Positions 1 through 11,368 of a stretch of DNA of 64,000 nucleotides are shown here, piece by piece. The DNA comes from Owenia fusiformis (taxonomy: Eukaryota; Annelida; Polychaeta; Sabellida; Oweniidae): NCBI GenBank assembly GCA_903813345.2, contig CAIIXF020000004.1:8513525-8577524 (forward strand), given 5' to 3'. Below the pieces are notes generated by a model. It made no database searches, was not told the origin of the DNA, and was given only the letters and a program-made list of their open reading frames with translations. Every line of letters starts with the position of its first letter. Positions within the stretch are counted from its first letter, which is position 1. The position numbers were made by a program, and so were the translations under genes.

Positions 1-345
1 AAACAATGAGAATTTTTTTATCTGAAAACATTAGAAATTATATACCTAAAAAACATTGAAAAAAAATTGTATACCTCAAAATCAAAAACATTAGTATCAG
101 ATTTCAAAAAGTTTTGAAATTTTATGCTTTAGAAACATTCAAAATCATTTACCTCAAAAAAAATCAGAAATTGTTTACCTCATAAACATTGGAAATTATT
201 TACCAAAAAATGGAATTAATATACCTTACCTGAATATGGATTTTGTGTATCTCTTACTGATTTGATATACCTAAAAATGATGGAATAAGGGAAATGATGG
301 GAATTGTTTACCTCAAGGGATTTGAAATTGTATACCTCTACTCTA
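1..345. repeat. Degenerate short tandem repeats, AT-rich
   Basis: A loosely conserved unit of about 25-30 bp recurs across the start of the window. Its core reads roughly AACATTGGAAATTGTATACCTCAAA, with 'TTTACCTC' or 'TATACCTC' repeated many times. Copies differ by substitutions and small indels. No reading frame stays open. The array may begin outside the window. It looks like an old decayed minisatellite. Confidence 0.6.
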
Positions 346-745
346 AACTTAGACAGCAATGTCAAGGTCTAAGACCATAGAGAAAGTTAATCCTCTGCTC
401 AGAATAGGTCCAATGTATGAAATTCAATTGCTCATTTTTTTCACAATTTTGCTCTGTTTCCTCATCAGCATTCTTGGTTTTCTCACATTTTCAGAATTTA
501 CCTGATCAATTCCTTATTTAGTTATTTAAAAATAGTCACAAACTAAAACATGATTCGATATTTCATTTATTGAAGGGGTCTGTTATCTGTTATAGCACAC
601 TGTAAGTATAGAAGTTACATTGGGGGTCAATTGTTAAACCCTGTACAGAAAATGGCATTGTGGTCATGTTTTGAAATGTAAATTAGAGTGAAAAAGAGTG
701 GAATTAGCAAGGAATAAATTATGCAGAGTTGTAGTAGACACTCTG
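345..745. other. Intergenic sequence, nothing recognised
   Basis: AT-rich sequence with no open frame of note, no RNA-gene fold I can recognise and no obvious repeat structure. It separates the opening minisatellite from the left arm of the large inverted repeat. Confidence 0.5.
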
Positions 746-1510
746 AATTGTTAGTGTGTGCCAAAACCCCAGAAAATCACAAAAACCTATGTTGTGGTAG
801 CTTACTATGAAGTGACCCATTATCATTATAGATTGGTCCATCAACTATTCATTTTTACTTGTCTGCACTCAAAAAGGTGACACGAAAGGGCTAAACGGCT
901 TGCACCAAGGTGCAACCATCAAAAAGATGAGTTTGATAAAAAATTATTTTTTTCAAATAATAGCAATGGGTAACAATATAGGAGGCAAATTTGGTATTGA
1001 TAAGTATGATAGTCCATTTGCGTGTGGCCATTTTTATAAAAAACAATAATTGTGAAGAATTATATATTTCTGACCTGAAAATACCATATTTATTCAAAAG
1101 TCATGGTTGTTAATGATAATATTCCTATTTCACCTATTCAATGTTTTCAAAATATTTTAATTACCATTATATTCATTTTTGGCAAAGTAAATAAATATAG
1201 GGCTCACACAAGGATCAACTTTATTTTCAATATTTTCATATTTAGTGATGTTTTGAAAAAATATAAGGTTAAACACAATTTTATTTGTTAAATGTTTAAC
1301 AAAATAAACAGAGTGTGTTTATTTCATTGTTTTGACTGAAAAATCGCAATTCATTGCTCTTCCTCTTAGAACGGCAGGGGATATACAAGTACATAAACAG
1401 TCTTAAAAAACGTTGATCCTTGTGTAAGCCCTACACTTATTTACTTTGCCAGAAACTGATATAATGGTTATTCGGTGGTATGAAAATCATTTCAGAGGTA
1501 AAATAGGAAG
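745..1510. mobile_element. Left copy of a large inverted-repeat element
   Basis: This stretch is repeated in inverse orientation at 4065-4832. Shared blocks include GTGACACGAAAGGGCTAAAC followed by GGCTTGCACCAAGGTGCA (near 880-920), the block around 'TAGCTTACTATGAA' near 800, and the 'GGGCTCACACAAGGATCAAC' block. The copy is itself palindromic inside: ATAACCATTATA...AGGGCTCACACAAGG near 1160-1220 reappears inverted near 1410-1475. This is either one arm of a 4.1-kb long-TIR transposon or one of two separate foldback elements. No transposase frame is visible. Confidence 0.6.
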
Positions 1511-1828
1511 AATGTCTTTGAACTTGGAATAAAAAGCATTATATGGTTAGAAATACCCAATTTTTACCATAATTGTTTTTAATAATATAACCATACCCTC
1601 ATGGACTATCTTTACATTTCAATAACCAATGTGCATTATATTTTGCATGTTTTACTGCAATTATTTGTAAAAATATTTTTAAATCTTACATTTTTGACTG
1701 GAAAGTGAAGAGACAATACTCAAATATACTCATATTATTGGTCACATTTGGTAATTTCACCCAAACAGATTCGGGATTTTTTAGTCCAGGCATATGAAGA
1801 AACTAGTGTGAACTAAATGGTCGTATTA

Positions 1829-1876
1829 TACAATACAATACAATACAATACAATACAATACAATACAATACAATAC
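1829..1876. repeat. Pentanucleotide microsatellite (ACAAT)n
   Basis: About nine perfect tandem copies of a 5-bp unit. The short minus-strand open frame through it (a run of V-L-Y-C-I) is only a product of the repeat. Confidence 0.9.
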
Positions 1877-2329
1877 TGATCCAATTCAGAATTACTAGAG
1901 AAAGTAACTCTCGTGGCTGTTGATTACTGATTGCAGTCATTAAACTAATAACCTCATATTTGGATGTCCTCTCTCCTGATATGATTTTACAATTCACTTC
2001 AAATTGGCAAAGGACCAGGTATATATATGGCAAGTGATATCCGATCGTCATATATTTTACCATGATTACTTTCTCAATATAAATATGACATTTCTCAAAA
2101 ACACAATATGTTATCTTTCAAGAAAATTCAATGGAAAATAACATGGAACTTGTGGTTTTTATTTTCTTACAGACTGTTCTGGGTAGCAGAATAGATTTTG
2201 ATGTAGCCAATGACACCATTTATGAAATGTTCGTTATCGAATGTGCAAATACATTTTACAATATAAATATGTATTTCAAATAGGTACGCTTGAATTGTAA
2301 TGATAAAATGTATTTAGAGTCATTTAACT

Positions 2330-2460
2330 TGTAAATATGTAAATATTAATAACCCTTTACTCTTCTGTAATATATGTTTGTAATGTGATATGCATGTATA
2401 AATTGTTTTGCTCTCCAATAAAACGGAGGAAATAAAGAAACATAAACATAAACATTAACA
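2330..2460 (+). mobile_element. Possible 3' tail of a non-LTR retroelement
   Basis: AT-rich sequence ending in AATAAAACGGAGGAAATAAA and then an (AAACAT)-like simple tail near 2430-2460. A polyadenylation-like signal followed by a short A-rich repeat is typical of LINE or SINE 3' ends in animals. No reverse-transcriptase frame lies upstream, so this is at most a short truncated copy. Confidence 0.25.
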
Positions 2461-2849
2461 AAAAATACTTTAGAAAATAAACCTAATATTTTTCAAAAAG
2501 TGACAAGGTGGGGATCTTATCAATAATATTTCAGATACATTTTCAAATATTTATATTTTCAATTTCAATTTATTGATACATTCAAGCATTATGTTTACGA
2601 ATGTTATTAATAACAGGTGGCACCACATTTGATGCTTATACCCGTACATATAGTAGTAAAATCATGTAGTGTATCATTAAGTTGTCAAGGAATCAAACCA
2701 GAATGAAATCATAAAAAATAAGTTGAAAAATAAAGGTTGAGGGGGATTCATGATGTTTTTTCTTTTCAAGTGAAGAAGTTGGATGATATCATTTTTATCA
2801 CACGGACTTTACATAAGAAAAATCATATTGTTTTCACAAAAACACGTTC

Positions 2850-3540
2850 AGCCCCAAAACGCCAAATACTAATTAGATATTGGGCTATGACCTTGAAATG
2901 ATCTTGATCCATAAACATTGACTTATAGATCTCTGGTCATTTTATCATTGGTCATTAAATAGGACTGTAGCCCCACATTTGCCAACTACTTAGATATTGA
3001 CCTTGAAATGACCTTGACACCAGGTCACCTAATCATTGGTCGCCAAAGGTCACAATTGTTCTCAATTGCCTTTGAACTCCAAATTGCGAGATATTGACCT
3101 TGGAAGTCACCCTATCATGAGGGGGCCACAGCAGATACCAGGGCCTTAATACACCAAATACTTAGATACTGATATTTGACCTTGAAATAACCTTGACCTC
3201 AGGTCACACATTCATGATTCACAAAGGGTAACCTCAGCCCAAAAACGCCAAATATTTAGATATTGATGACCTTGAAATGATCTTGACCTATAGACCTTGA
3301 CCCTGACAACAGGTCACCTAATAATCGGTTGTCAAGGGTCAGAATTGTTCTCAACTGCCTTAAAACACCAAGTTGCTAGATATTGACCTTGAAATTACCT
3401 ACACCCATTCAGTTGATCTTTACCTCAGGTCACATAATCATCGGTTGTGAAGGGTCACACCATCGGCAAAATGTCTTAAAATGCCAACTATCCTAGGTAT
3501 TGACATTTTAAACTTGAAATTACCCTGACTTTTGACCTAT
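2850..3540. repeat. Diverged tandem repeats with GACCTTGAAATGACC core
   Basis: The phrase 'TATTGACCTTGAAATGACCTTGACC...CAGGTCAC.TAATCAT.GGT' recurs with irregular spacing of very roughly 100-130 bp. Each unit also carries 'CCAAAACGCCAAATACTTAGATATTG'-like sequence. The copies are well diverged. There is no open frame. The array lies between the two arms of the large inverted repeat (745-1510 and 4065-4832), so it may be the interior of that element. Confidence 0.6.
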
Positions 3541-4064
3541 GTTGAATACACATTTTATGAACAAAACATAGTACGAAGTTGAAAACTGATCTTTTTGAAA
3601 TGAAATTGCTGCTAATGTTTCAAAACTAAGGTATCTTTATTGCAAAAGTAATATTCAAATTGAATAAACCAAAAGAGATAGATTATCTAATCTTCCATCA
3701 GATTTAGTAAAATTATAACTCTTAAGTAAATGTTGCAATGAATGCTCACACATATCTTGTTGTATATCAATCTAGTGCAACTGCTACAGGTATCACTCTG
3801 ACACGTATCTGTGAACAAATCAAACTTCTTTGATGTTGATGTAATGCAAATTGGTATCTTTTAATATGACGTCCGTAAAATAAACCATCAATACTAGGAT
3901 TGTCAAAACTTGCATTAATAAAATCAATTCCCGTCTCATCACTGTCACACCCATTACTACAAGATGATGCCTCTTAGATCACTGTCTGCAAGCTATAAAC
4001 TAAGTGATGCACTATATGCTCGTAATACTTTTTTATTCAAAATCAAAAGTCAATGATACTTTTC

Positions 4065-4832
4065 CTATTTTGCCTATTAAATGATTTTTATATATTCGAA
4101 TAACCATTATATACGTTTTTGACAAAGTAAATAATTGTAGGGCTCACACAAGGATCAACTTTTTGATGACTTTTTCGTACTGGTGTAGACTCTCCTGCTT
4201 GCGAAGCAAGGGCGATGAATTGAGATTTTTCAGTCGAAACAAGAAAACAAACATATAATTGTTTTTTCTTCAACAAATAAAAAATAAAATTGAGTTTACC
4301 TTCGTATTTTTTCAAAACATCACTTTATATGAAAATGCTATGAACAAAGTTGATCCTTGTGTGAGCCCTATAATTATTTACTTTGTCAAAAACTAATAAA
4401 ATGGTTATTGGTATATTTAAAAAACACTGACTATATAAAATAGGAATAATATCCTTGACAACAGTAACTTTTTAATTGAAATCGCATTTTAAGGTCATAA
4501 ATATCCAATTTTTTACCATAATTGTTTTTCATAAAATTACCACACCCGAATGGACTATCATTACACATCAATATCAAATTTGCATCTTATTTTGTATACT
4601 TACAAGTATTATTTTAAAAAAATGTATATTTTTCAAACTCATCTTTTTGACGGTCGCACCTTGGTGCAAGCCGTTTAGCCCTTTCGTGTCACTATTTTGA
4701 CTGCAGACAAGTAAAAATGAATAGATAATAGATCAATCTAAAATGACTATGGGTCAATTCATAGTAAGCTACCACAACATAGGTTTAGCCTAACTAAGCC
4801 ACTTAGAAAGCAATTTGGCACACACTATGTAT
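4065..4832. mobile_element. Right copy of the large inverted-repeat element
   Basis: Inverse complement of 745-1510, diverged but continuous over most of the length. It has the same internal palindrome: the segment at 4097-4162 (ending GGGCTCACACAAGGATCAAC) is repeated inverted at 4337-4405. The short open frames on opposite strands of the two copies (ending near 891 and 4700) encode related peptides only because the DNA is repeated. I do not treat them as genes. Confidence 0.6.
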
Positions 4833-5035
4833 AGAAATGTTCAAAAACGAGACAGTTCATTCAATTTTTTTAGAGAAATGGCCATTGTTTGGTTTGAAAT
4901 GTGAGCAGACGGATTATGTTATGAGGTTTCACACAGGGTTTTATCTTGTTTCTTATGTGATCTGGCAATGCATTGTTTGAAATTTGTATTAGTCTTGAAT
5001 ATTTGACATTGTTTACTGTATTGATTACATTCTTG

Positions 5036-5236
5036 AAATTGTTCTAATTCCTCATTGTTTTAGAGGGACTTCTTTTTTAAGAACACAAAGTTGTTCTAAT
5101 TTCTCATTGTTTTAATAAAGGGACTTCTTTCTTAAGAACACAAAGCTATTGTTTTAAAGGATTTCTTTCTTAAGAACACAAAGTTATTCTAATTTCTCAT
5201 TGTTTTAAAGGACTTCCTTCTTAAGAACACAATGTT
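5036..5236. repeat. Tandem repeat, about four copies of ~50-60 bp
   Basis: The unit reads approximately TTCTAATTTCTCATTGTTTTA, then AAGGACTTCTTTCTTAAGAACACAAAGTTG. It is repeated head to tail about four times, one copy shortened. Copies are closely similar, so the array is fairly recent. Confidence 0.8.
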
Positions 5237-5479
5237 GTGACAAAAATGCAGGGGATAGAAAAAAGAAATAAGACAATAGATATTGAATCGAAGCATGTTA
5301 ACAAAAGGCTTCATGAAAGGATTTTGTGCTTTTATGTAACACTTCATAAAATCATAATGAAGCTTTTGTGTCGAAATGCTTCATAATGAAGTATCTACTA
5401 CATTAATCCAATAATTGAAGTTTATGCTAGGTTTTTGGGAAATATGTTCTTATAGTAACTCTTATGAAAACACAATATA

Positions 5480-5796
5480 CAGGCCTGTCAACTGTCCCGC
5501 AATTTGCGTATTTGTCACGCATTTGCTGAAGAATTTGAAGTCACGCAAGGTTTTTTTGTGTGACAGAAAATGTCATGCAAATACGCATTTTACCTGGTAA
5601 TTGTCAAGCAAAAATATTGCTGTACAAAATTTTTCAAAATATGTTTATGATACGTTAAAAATACGAGCGTCGGAATCCCGTATATGTCACGCATGTTAAT
5701 TGGAAATTTTCGTTTCCTAAAAGTGTTCAGATTTGGACTTAGGTGTTCAACATTTGTAAGTCACTCATATTAGGTGGTCCCAAGTTGACAGCCCTG
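5480..5796. mobile_element. hAT-like MITE, 317 bp
   Basis: Terminal inverted repeats CAGGCCTGTCAACT (left) and AGTTGACAGCCCTG (right) differ at one base. The flanks repeat AATATAC on both sides: left 5474-5480 overlapping the first base, right 5797-5803. This gives a probable 8-bp target duplication with one mismatch. CAGG-type termini and an 8-bp duplication are hAT hallmarks. The interior has 'GTCACGC' phrases and no transposase, so the element is non-autonomous. Confidence 0.7.
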
Positions 5797-6032
5797 AATA
5801 TACCTTATAATTATCACCAAGACGATCAGTTATTGAACTGGAGGTTGGCAGTTCCTCAGTAGTGGGAGTTAAAAATAACAATCAATTTTTATAAAAACAG
5901 CAATGATCACAAGCTGTTAATTGAAATTATCATTCATGAATCCCTTTCTATTATTTTAATAATTTCTTATTGGATTTGATCCATATGGTACTTAAGGAAG
6001 TCTAGCTACAAGTTAAAGCATTAAGTTATGTA

Positions 6033-6108
6033 TACCCTGCACGCAGAGTCTAGTTATAAACTACGAAGCTCTCTTTTAAGAAGTGAAGTTGAACGAATGC
6101 AAAGGGTA
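6033..6108 (+). mobile_element. Micro-MITE copy 1 (TACCCT ends, 9-bp duplication)
   Basis: A 76-bp element starting TACCCTGCACGC and ending GCAAAGGGTA. It is flanked by a perfect 9-bp direct repeat AGTTATGTA (6024-6032 and 6109-6117). Copies are at 30062-30135 (inverted) and 40572-40656. The shared interior includes CTCTCTTTTAAGAAGTGAAG. It is too short to encode anything. The 9-bp duplication suggests mobilisation by a Mutator-like transposase (inference). Confidence 0.85.
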
Positions 6109-6119
6109 AGTTATGTAAT

Positions 6120-7857
6120 ACCCTTTGTTCCAGAGGTTACCCAGTCAATCTGCAACACTGCTGTATGGTTCTGTTTTGGCTATGGTATTGTAAGATACCA
6201 TGAAAAATGAAACTATACAGTAGTATAGACTGAAACAGTGTCGTATGGTACCATGAACACATACTCTAACTCAAACGGTACCAACTCCTTAATGTACTGT
6301 ACGGTACCATGATTTAAGACTGAGGTTTAGTTTTCAATGATTAAAAATAGTTGATTGGATAAGATTATATCAAAGGTTCTATTTTATCCCCCCACTATAA
6401 CAACTGTGTGAGAAGGTACATAATCAAGTAGGGGGGGGGGGGGGTCACAGAGGCTAGACTACAATTCTAATTGGTTAACTGAATTTTGATGTTCTTAATC
6501 TGATTGGACTGAGACTAGATCGAAGGATTGCCTCTTACTCAAAAATTGTAGACAAATTTTGCAAAGAATTTGAGCCTTTGAAATGGAAATTGTGCTTTTG
6601 AAAGTGGTAGCGCTTTTGGCACATACTATTTACAAAACTCTAAGGGCTCTAAGAATAAAGTATTTGGTTATACATGATTATTTAATGTTAAGAAAACTTG
6701 CTATTTATAAAACTCTAAAAATAAAGTGTTTGATTAAATGTCATTAAATGTTTATATCAAAGTCTGTCAATAATACAAATCAGATTTTTAGTTACGCAGG
6801 CGGGTTTTTAGACTCCACCTTTAACCAATTCATGATTTTAGATGTAATTTAAGGTTGAACACCAGTTTAGGGTGTTTTCAATCGTGTGTTAACTATCAAA
6901 GCTCAATTCCTAAATTTCGGTTAAATAGAATTAGTCAGTGCATAAATGCCAGAATCGGTCCAAATACGCCTATTATGATTTTTCTCATTTTCAAGTGGGT
7001 GCAAATGGATTTTCTGGTGGGTGCAACGCTCTTTTCCAAATTTCAAGTGGGTGCTGCCTCCACTTGCTTTAATACCAGGGAGATCACTGTCATTAATAAA
7101 ACATATTTCATGGTTGTTTACGATGACAATTGCAGGCATTAGTCCATTTCATATGTTGTAATTACTCTGATCATTTCTATGACTTCCACCATAATTAACA
7201 AAACATGATGCATAAAGATGAGAGGGCCTGAAGGGATAGCTGAATCAACATAACATGTGCAATACTTTCATTCAAATCAACACATTACTGATCCATTAGC
7301 AGTTTTTTTCTCATTCTAATACTCATAAGAGACATCTCAGAGGCTGAGAAGAAATGAGATGTAATGGTTTATCATGATGGATTTTCTAGTTTAATTTTCT
7401 TATATCTTGGATTTATAAGCTCAAGTTACAATATATTTTTGTATTTTTTGTATTACCTTGGAACATTTTCAGATTTTAATGAGCAGTTATATTTCAAATT
7501 AATCACTTTTACTCCCTCCCCATATACATATAATTAAGAGTGAAATAGGGGGGGGGGGGGGATCAGGGTCATGTCCTCGGTTCAGAACTAGGATTGTTTG
7601 AGAAAATGATTGAATGAGTAAAGTAGATAATAGCCCATCAGGAAATTGCTTATCAGTGATCATAATGACATTGTTTATCAATTAGTCACTTGTATTAACA
7701 CATGTATTGCTATTTGCAGTCTAGATACACATGTTTCTGGTATGTAAAAGCTCTGGAATGTTGACTTTAATTGCAATCAGATGACTGGGAGGGGGGGGGG
7801 GTGTATTCAACAATGGAGTCTGAGGTTTGATTTATCAGGATCATCCTACACAGAGGA
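6120..7857. other. Intergenic sequence with G-runs, no gene seen
   Basis: No convincing gene. It has G homopolymers at 6431-6444, 7548-7561 and 7791-7801. A segment at 7319-7385 (ATCTCAGAGGCTGAGAAGAA then ATGAGATG...TTTATCATGATGG) is repeated near 36026-36095. The overlapping open frames at 6855-7142 and 6921-7139 lie on opposite strands of the same DNA and have no recognisable domain. Confidence 0.5.
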
Positions 7858-8392
7858 ATTTCATCTTTCTTCTTACAAACTCATCTTCCTTTTATCCTCA
7901 CTTTTTACCCCCCATCTTTTTCTTCTGCCATCTTTCACCCAATCTTCTATCTCTTCTTCCTAATTTATTTTTTCAACCTTATTTGACCTCCTCAATCCTC
8001 ATTCCCCTCTCCCCACAACTTTACCCTTTCACCATCCCCTTTTAGTCTTAATCTTCATCTCCCATCTTCATTCCCCTGCTCACTTTCTCAATCTGTCCCC
8101 CTTCAATCCCCATACCTCCACTTCATCTTCCCTCTTTTTCTTCCCCTTCCACCAATTTTCAATCCTCATTACCCCCTTCCCCTCCCTTTTCTCCTTCCTT
8201 AATCTCCCTTGCTCTTCAAACCAACTGTCCCCTTTTCATCCCCATCTTCCACCCTCATACTCCCTCCTCCCTTTCTCTCCTTCTACCACCATTCTCATCT
8301 CCATTTTCCTCCATATATATGTCCTCCTTCCTTCCTTTCCCATCTCACATCCCTATCCCTCACCCCCCCTTTCCATCTCTATTTGTTTTGGA
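7858..8392 (+). repeat. Pyrimidine-rich asymmetric tract, ~535 bp
   Basis: The plus strand is almost wholly C and T with few purines: runs of CTTCC, CCCTTT and TCCTCC with interspersed A. Short open frames rich in S, P, L and F are by-products of this composition. Such tracts can form triplex or other non-B structure (established for polypurine-polypyrimidine DNA in general). It begins just after a run of 11 Gs at 7791-7801. Confidence 0.8.
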
Positions 8393-8937
8393 TTAAACAA
8401 GACTCACTTGCATCAACTTACCCAAAATTATGCATTTCATTTACATAAAAAGACAGAGATTTAACCAAAAACAATTTGTCTTCCTCAAGTTTGATTAATC
8501 CACTGTCAGTGTTCATCAGAGTTCCAATTAATTGCGAGAACAAAATACTTTGATTGATGTGGGGATTGGTGTCTGTATCTATTTTGAGTTTTTCTCATTA
8601 TTTTGCCAGCATCTAAATCGCATCTATAAGGATTATTGAAATTTGTAAGGATGTTTAGATCACACAGAAATTTCCCTTTTTAAGGGAAAAAAAACTTTAT
8701 GTATATTTAGAGGGCTTTAGAGGGATTCATTTTGTCTAAATATTTATAAATTATTTGACGGCATTTGGATACTCCAATTAGGCATCTAATATTTCAGAAT
8801 TGAGACAAATAATCAATAGTAAGATGCAGGAAATTTAGATTTAATAGTAAAAGAGTTAACACTATTCCAGTCATTGTTACACTATCACACCTGTGCAAAG
8901 GTGTATATAAAAGTTGTTTTAACTAACTCAATTACTC

Positions 8938-9118
8938 AGATGCGAGTAGGTAGTTACCAGTTTCGCCACCAGGTGGCTGATTGGGTGAAATAACATGGCA
9001 AGGTATTACAAAATTCCCTTAAACTTGTATATTCATCAGTTCAAATATAACATCAGTTTGCCTGAATTGTATAATTAATTTTTCATGACGTAAATCAAGA
9101 TTATTTCTACTCGCATCT
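8938..9118. mobile_element. Small inverted-repeat element, ~180 bp
   Basis: Perfect 12-bp terminal inverted repeats AGATGCGAGTAG (8938-8949) and CTACTCGCATCT (9107-9118). No clear target duplication is visible, so the superfamily is open. The size and lack of coding sequence fit a MITE. Confidence 0.55.
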
Positions 9119-9789
9119 AGGATATTGATGTAAGATATTTTAAAATGTCAGCTGAACCTTATTTTGGTATGAAAATTAACAAATAGGTAAATATATTGAA
9201 TTAAAAAGAACCTGAAAATGCTTATTTTGAAACTTGAACCTTTCCTATTTTGGCCATCATGTCATCACATTAAATCAGGTTCAAAATTCTATAAATATAG
9301 ATGTTGCGGGTTGAGACAGGATATTTAATTAAAGTAACACCTTAATCTAATTAGTGACAAAGGTTTAAGTCAGTGCAGTGAGATAATTTGATCACGCCAC
9401 TACAAAATGTTCTATTTTGTTAAGTCTATTTCATGGTTTTTCTCTCTAAAACTTGAATAAAGTGTCTGATTTTCTTGTATTTCTATATAATTTTGAGTGT
9501 TAACTACATGCCTGTTTAATTTATTTTTTGCCAATTCCACTCTTTCTTGTTTAAATTTGCATTTTTAAACTTAATAGTTGTGAACATTTTCTTGTGTCAT
9601 CATTTATAATGTCATATGGTGTTATGTTAGATTAAAAATACATGTAATGATTTTAACTTTTGAACTTGGAAGATTAGAACTACTGACCTGGCTCATTTTT
9701 CATTATTTGTAAAATCTAATTTGAAAGATTTATGTCTCATTAAAGGGATAATATTGTGAACCTAAATCAACCTAGGCTATATGTTTGTT

Positions 9790-9925
9790 TTTATGTCACC
9801 ACCAGAAGTGGCGACATATTATTAGTCTCCAACTTTTTTGTGGATGGTGTAAAGTGTTTGTAACAATGACAGTCAGTGTATGTAACAAATGGCAGGTGGT
9901 GACATTTTGCATGGTTATGCCTTGT
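9790..9925. repeat. Dispersed repeat, related to 41875-42035
   Basis: A segment with 'TTATGTCACCACCAGAAGTGG...GACAT', 'GTAACAAATGGCAGGTGGTG' and 'ACATTTTGCATGGTTATGCC' resembles 41875-42035 (GCCAAAAGTGGTTATGTCAA, CTGTAACAAATAGCATGTTG, ATATTTTGCATGTTAG). A short related piece lies near 25448-25490. Copies are diverged. The repeat type is unknown. Confidence 0.45.
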
Positions 9926-10271
9926 TTATTTTTATTATGTTGTTTTAACTTATAATCATATGTGACTCTATAACCATTAACAGAGATTGGTCCAAAAACT
10001 TATTTTCTGAAAATATCTAGCTTTTATTGATTTCACATTTTTCAATATAAGGGCAATTTGATTCAACCACTAATTGTTTTAAACTTGATATATGGGAAAA
10101 AAGCTTTATATCAACACTCAGTTAGTCTGAAATGGGTTCAAAGTTATAAATTAAATATGTCAATTAAGACATGTTAAGTTTTTACAAGTGTATGGTAAGA
10201 GACTCATGATTGACAGTGACATCCCGTTTCTCCCCAGTCTCGAGATGACTTTTTAAGTGAAACAGAAAGAA

Positions 10272-11368
10272 GTGATGAGTGTCTGTGAATGGTAAAAAAT
10301 GTGTTTTAATGAAGTACACTATTGGAAATGGTAAACTTTCATCAGAGTTCCATCAGTACATACAAGTCATCTTAAGTTGACCAATTCTCGAAATCGCTGT
10401 TCCCTCTTCAAAAGAGGAGACGCGAAAATCTTTCCTTATAAGGTCAAAATATTTCCCATGATGCAGTTCGCGGAGGAACAAATTTATACTTCCTTGTTTT
10501 CCCTCATAGGTTTAACATGGGGATTTTCAGACCTATTTTTCAAACGATATATTCGTTCATATTCCCGTACGAGGGTACAGAAAAAATTATAAGAAACGAT
10601 TGATCTCTTATTAATCTTAATATAACAGCTATTTCTTTCATTGTATTGATTCATAGCGTGGTGGAAACGATGATTGAAAAGTGAGAAAATATTCCGGAAG
10701 AGAAGGTCACATGATATCAGTTGATTAGTCGCCATATTGGAAAAAACAATTCCATTCGACTTTCAATACTTTCATGCCAATCTTACCGCACTACAAACTG
10801 CAACATCGATGCAACAACTGAATAAAAGTATTCATCTTCAAATTACATCATAGAGTTACGTTGAAAACCTACAAATAACTGAGCAGTAGACCAAAGAAGA
10901 AGCGTCGCTATTATCTAGGTCACTCTGTTCAGTGGTCCGAAAGCAAAGCTATAGTACTCGTTTCCGAATTTTGTTGTTCATTCTACAATCTTTTATTGAT
11001 TAAACTCGGTATACTGACTATTAAAGCAATGACAAAGAAGAATAATTCCGATGTTATCATTGTTTTATTTAGCGTTCGGGTGTAAAAACAAAATTGAGTA
11101 ATTAGTTTGATTTAGAACTATCGGTCACGCAAATACTACGCGAAATGCATAGTGAGAAAATATTGACCAATCAAATTTTGTCCTTTTTGAGTGCTTTTTC
11201 AGTACATATTTGCGAACGTTCTGATTCAAAGAGCGAATCGCGAAAGGGAGAATTAAGATGTGATGAGAGTGGGAATGGTAAAAATGTGTTTTAATGAAGT
11301 ACACAATTGGAAATGGTCAACTTTCATCAGAGTTCCATCAGTACATTCAAGTCATCTTAAGTTGACCA
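10272..11368 (+). mobile_element. 1.1-kb unit bounded by ~110-bp direct repeats
   Basis: The segment 10272-10384 is repeated almost exactly at 11260-11368, both starting GTGATGAG and running through AATGAAGTACAC, TTTCATCAGAGTTCCATCAG and CATCTTAAGTTGACCA. If trimmed by a base, the repeats start TG and end CA as LTRs do. The total length suits a TRIM-type miniature LTR element. Against this, no 5-bp target duplication or primer-binding site is visible. The 875-bp interior is unrelated to the flanks and has no convincing frame. Confidence 0.5.

Noticed and set aside
8890-9020. Possible tRNA-like fold around 'GGTGGCTGATTGGGTG'
   Set aside because: No A and B boxes at the proper spacing and no anticodon stem; the segment lies within the inverted-repeat element at 8938-9118.
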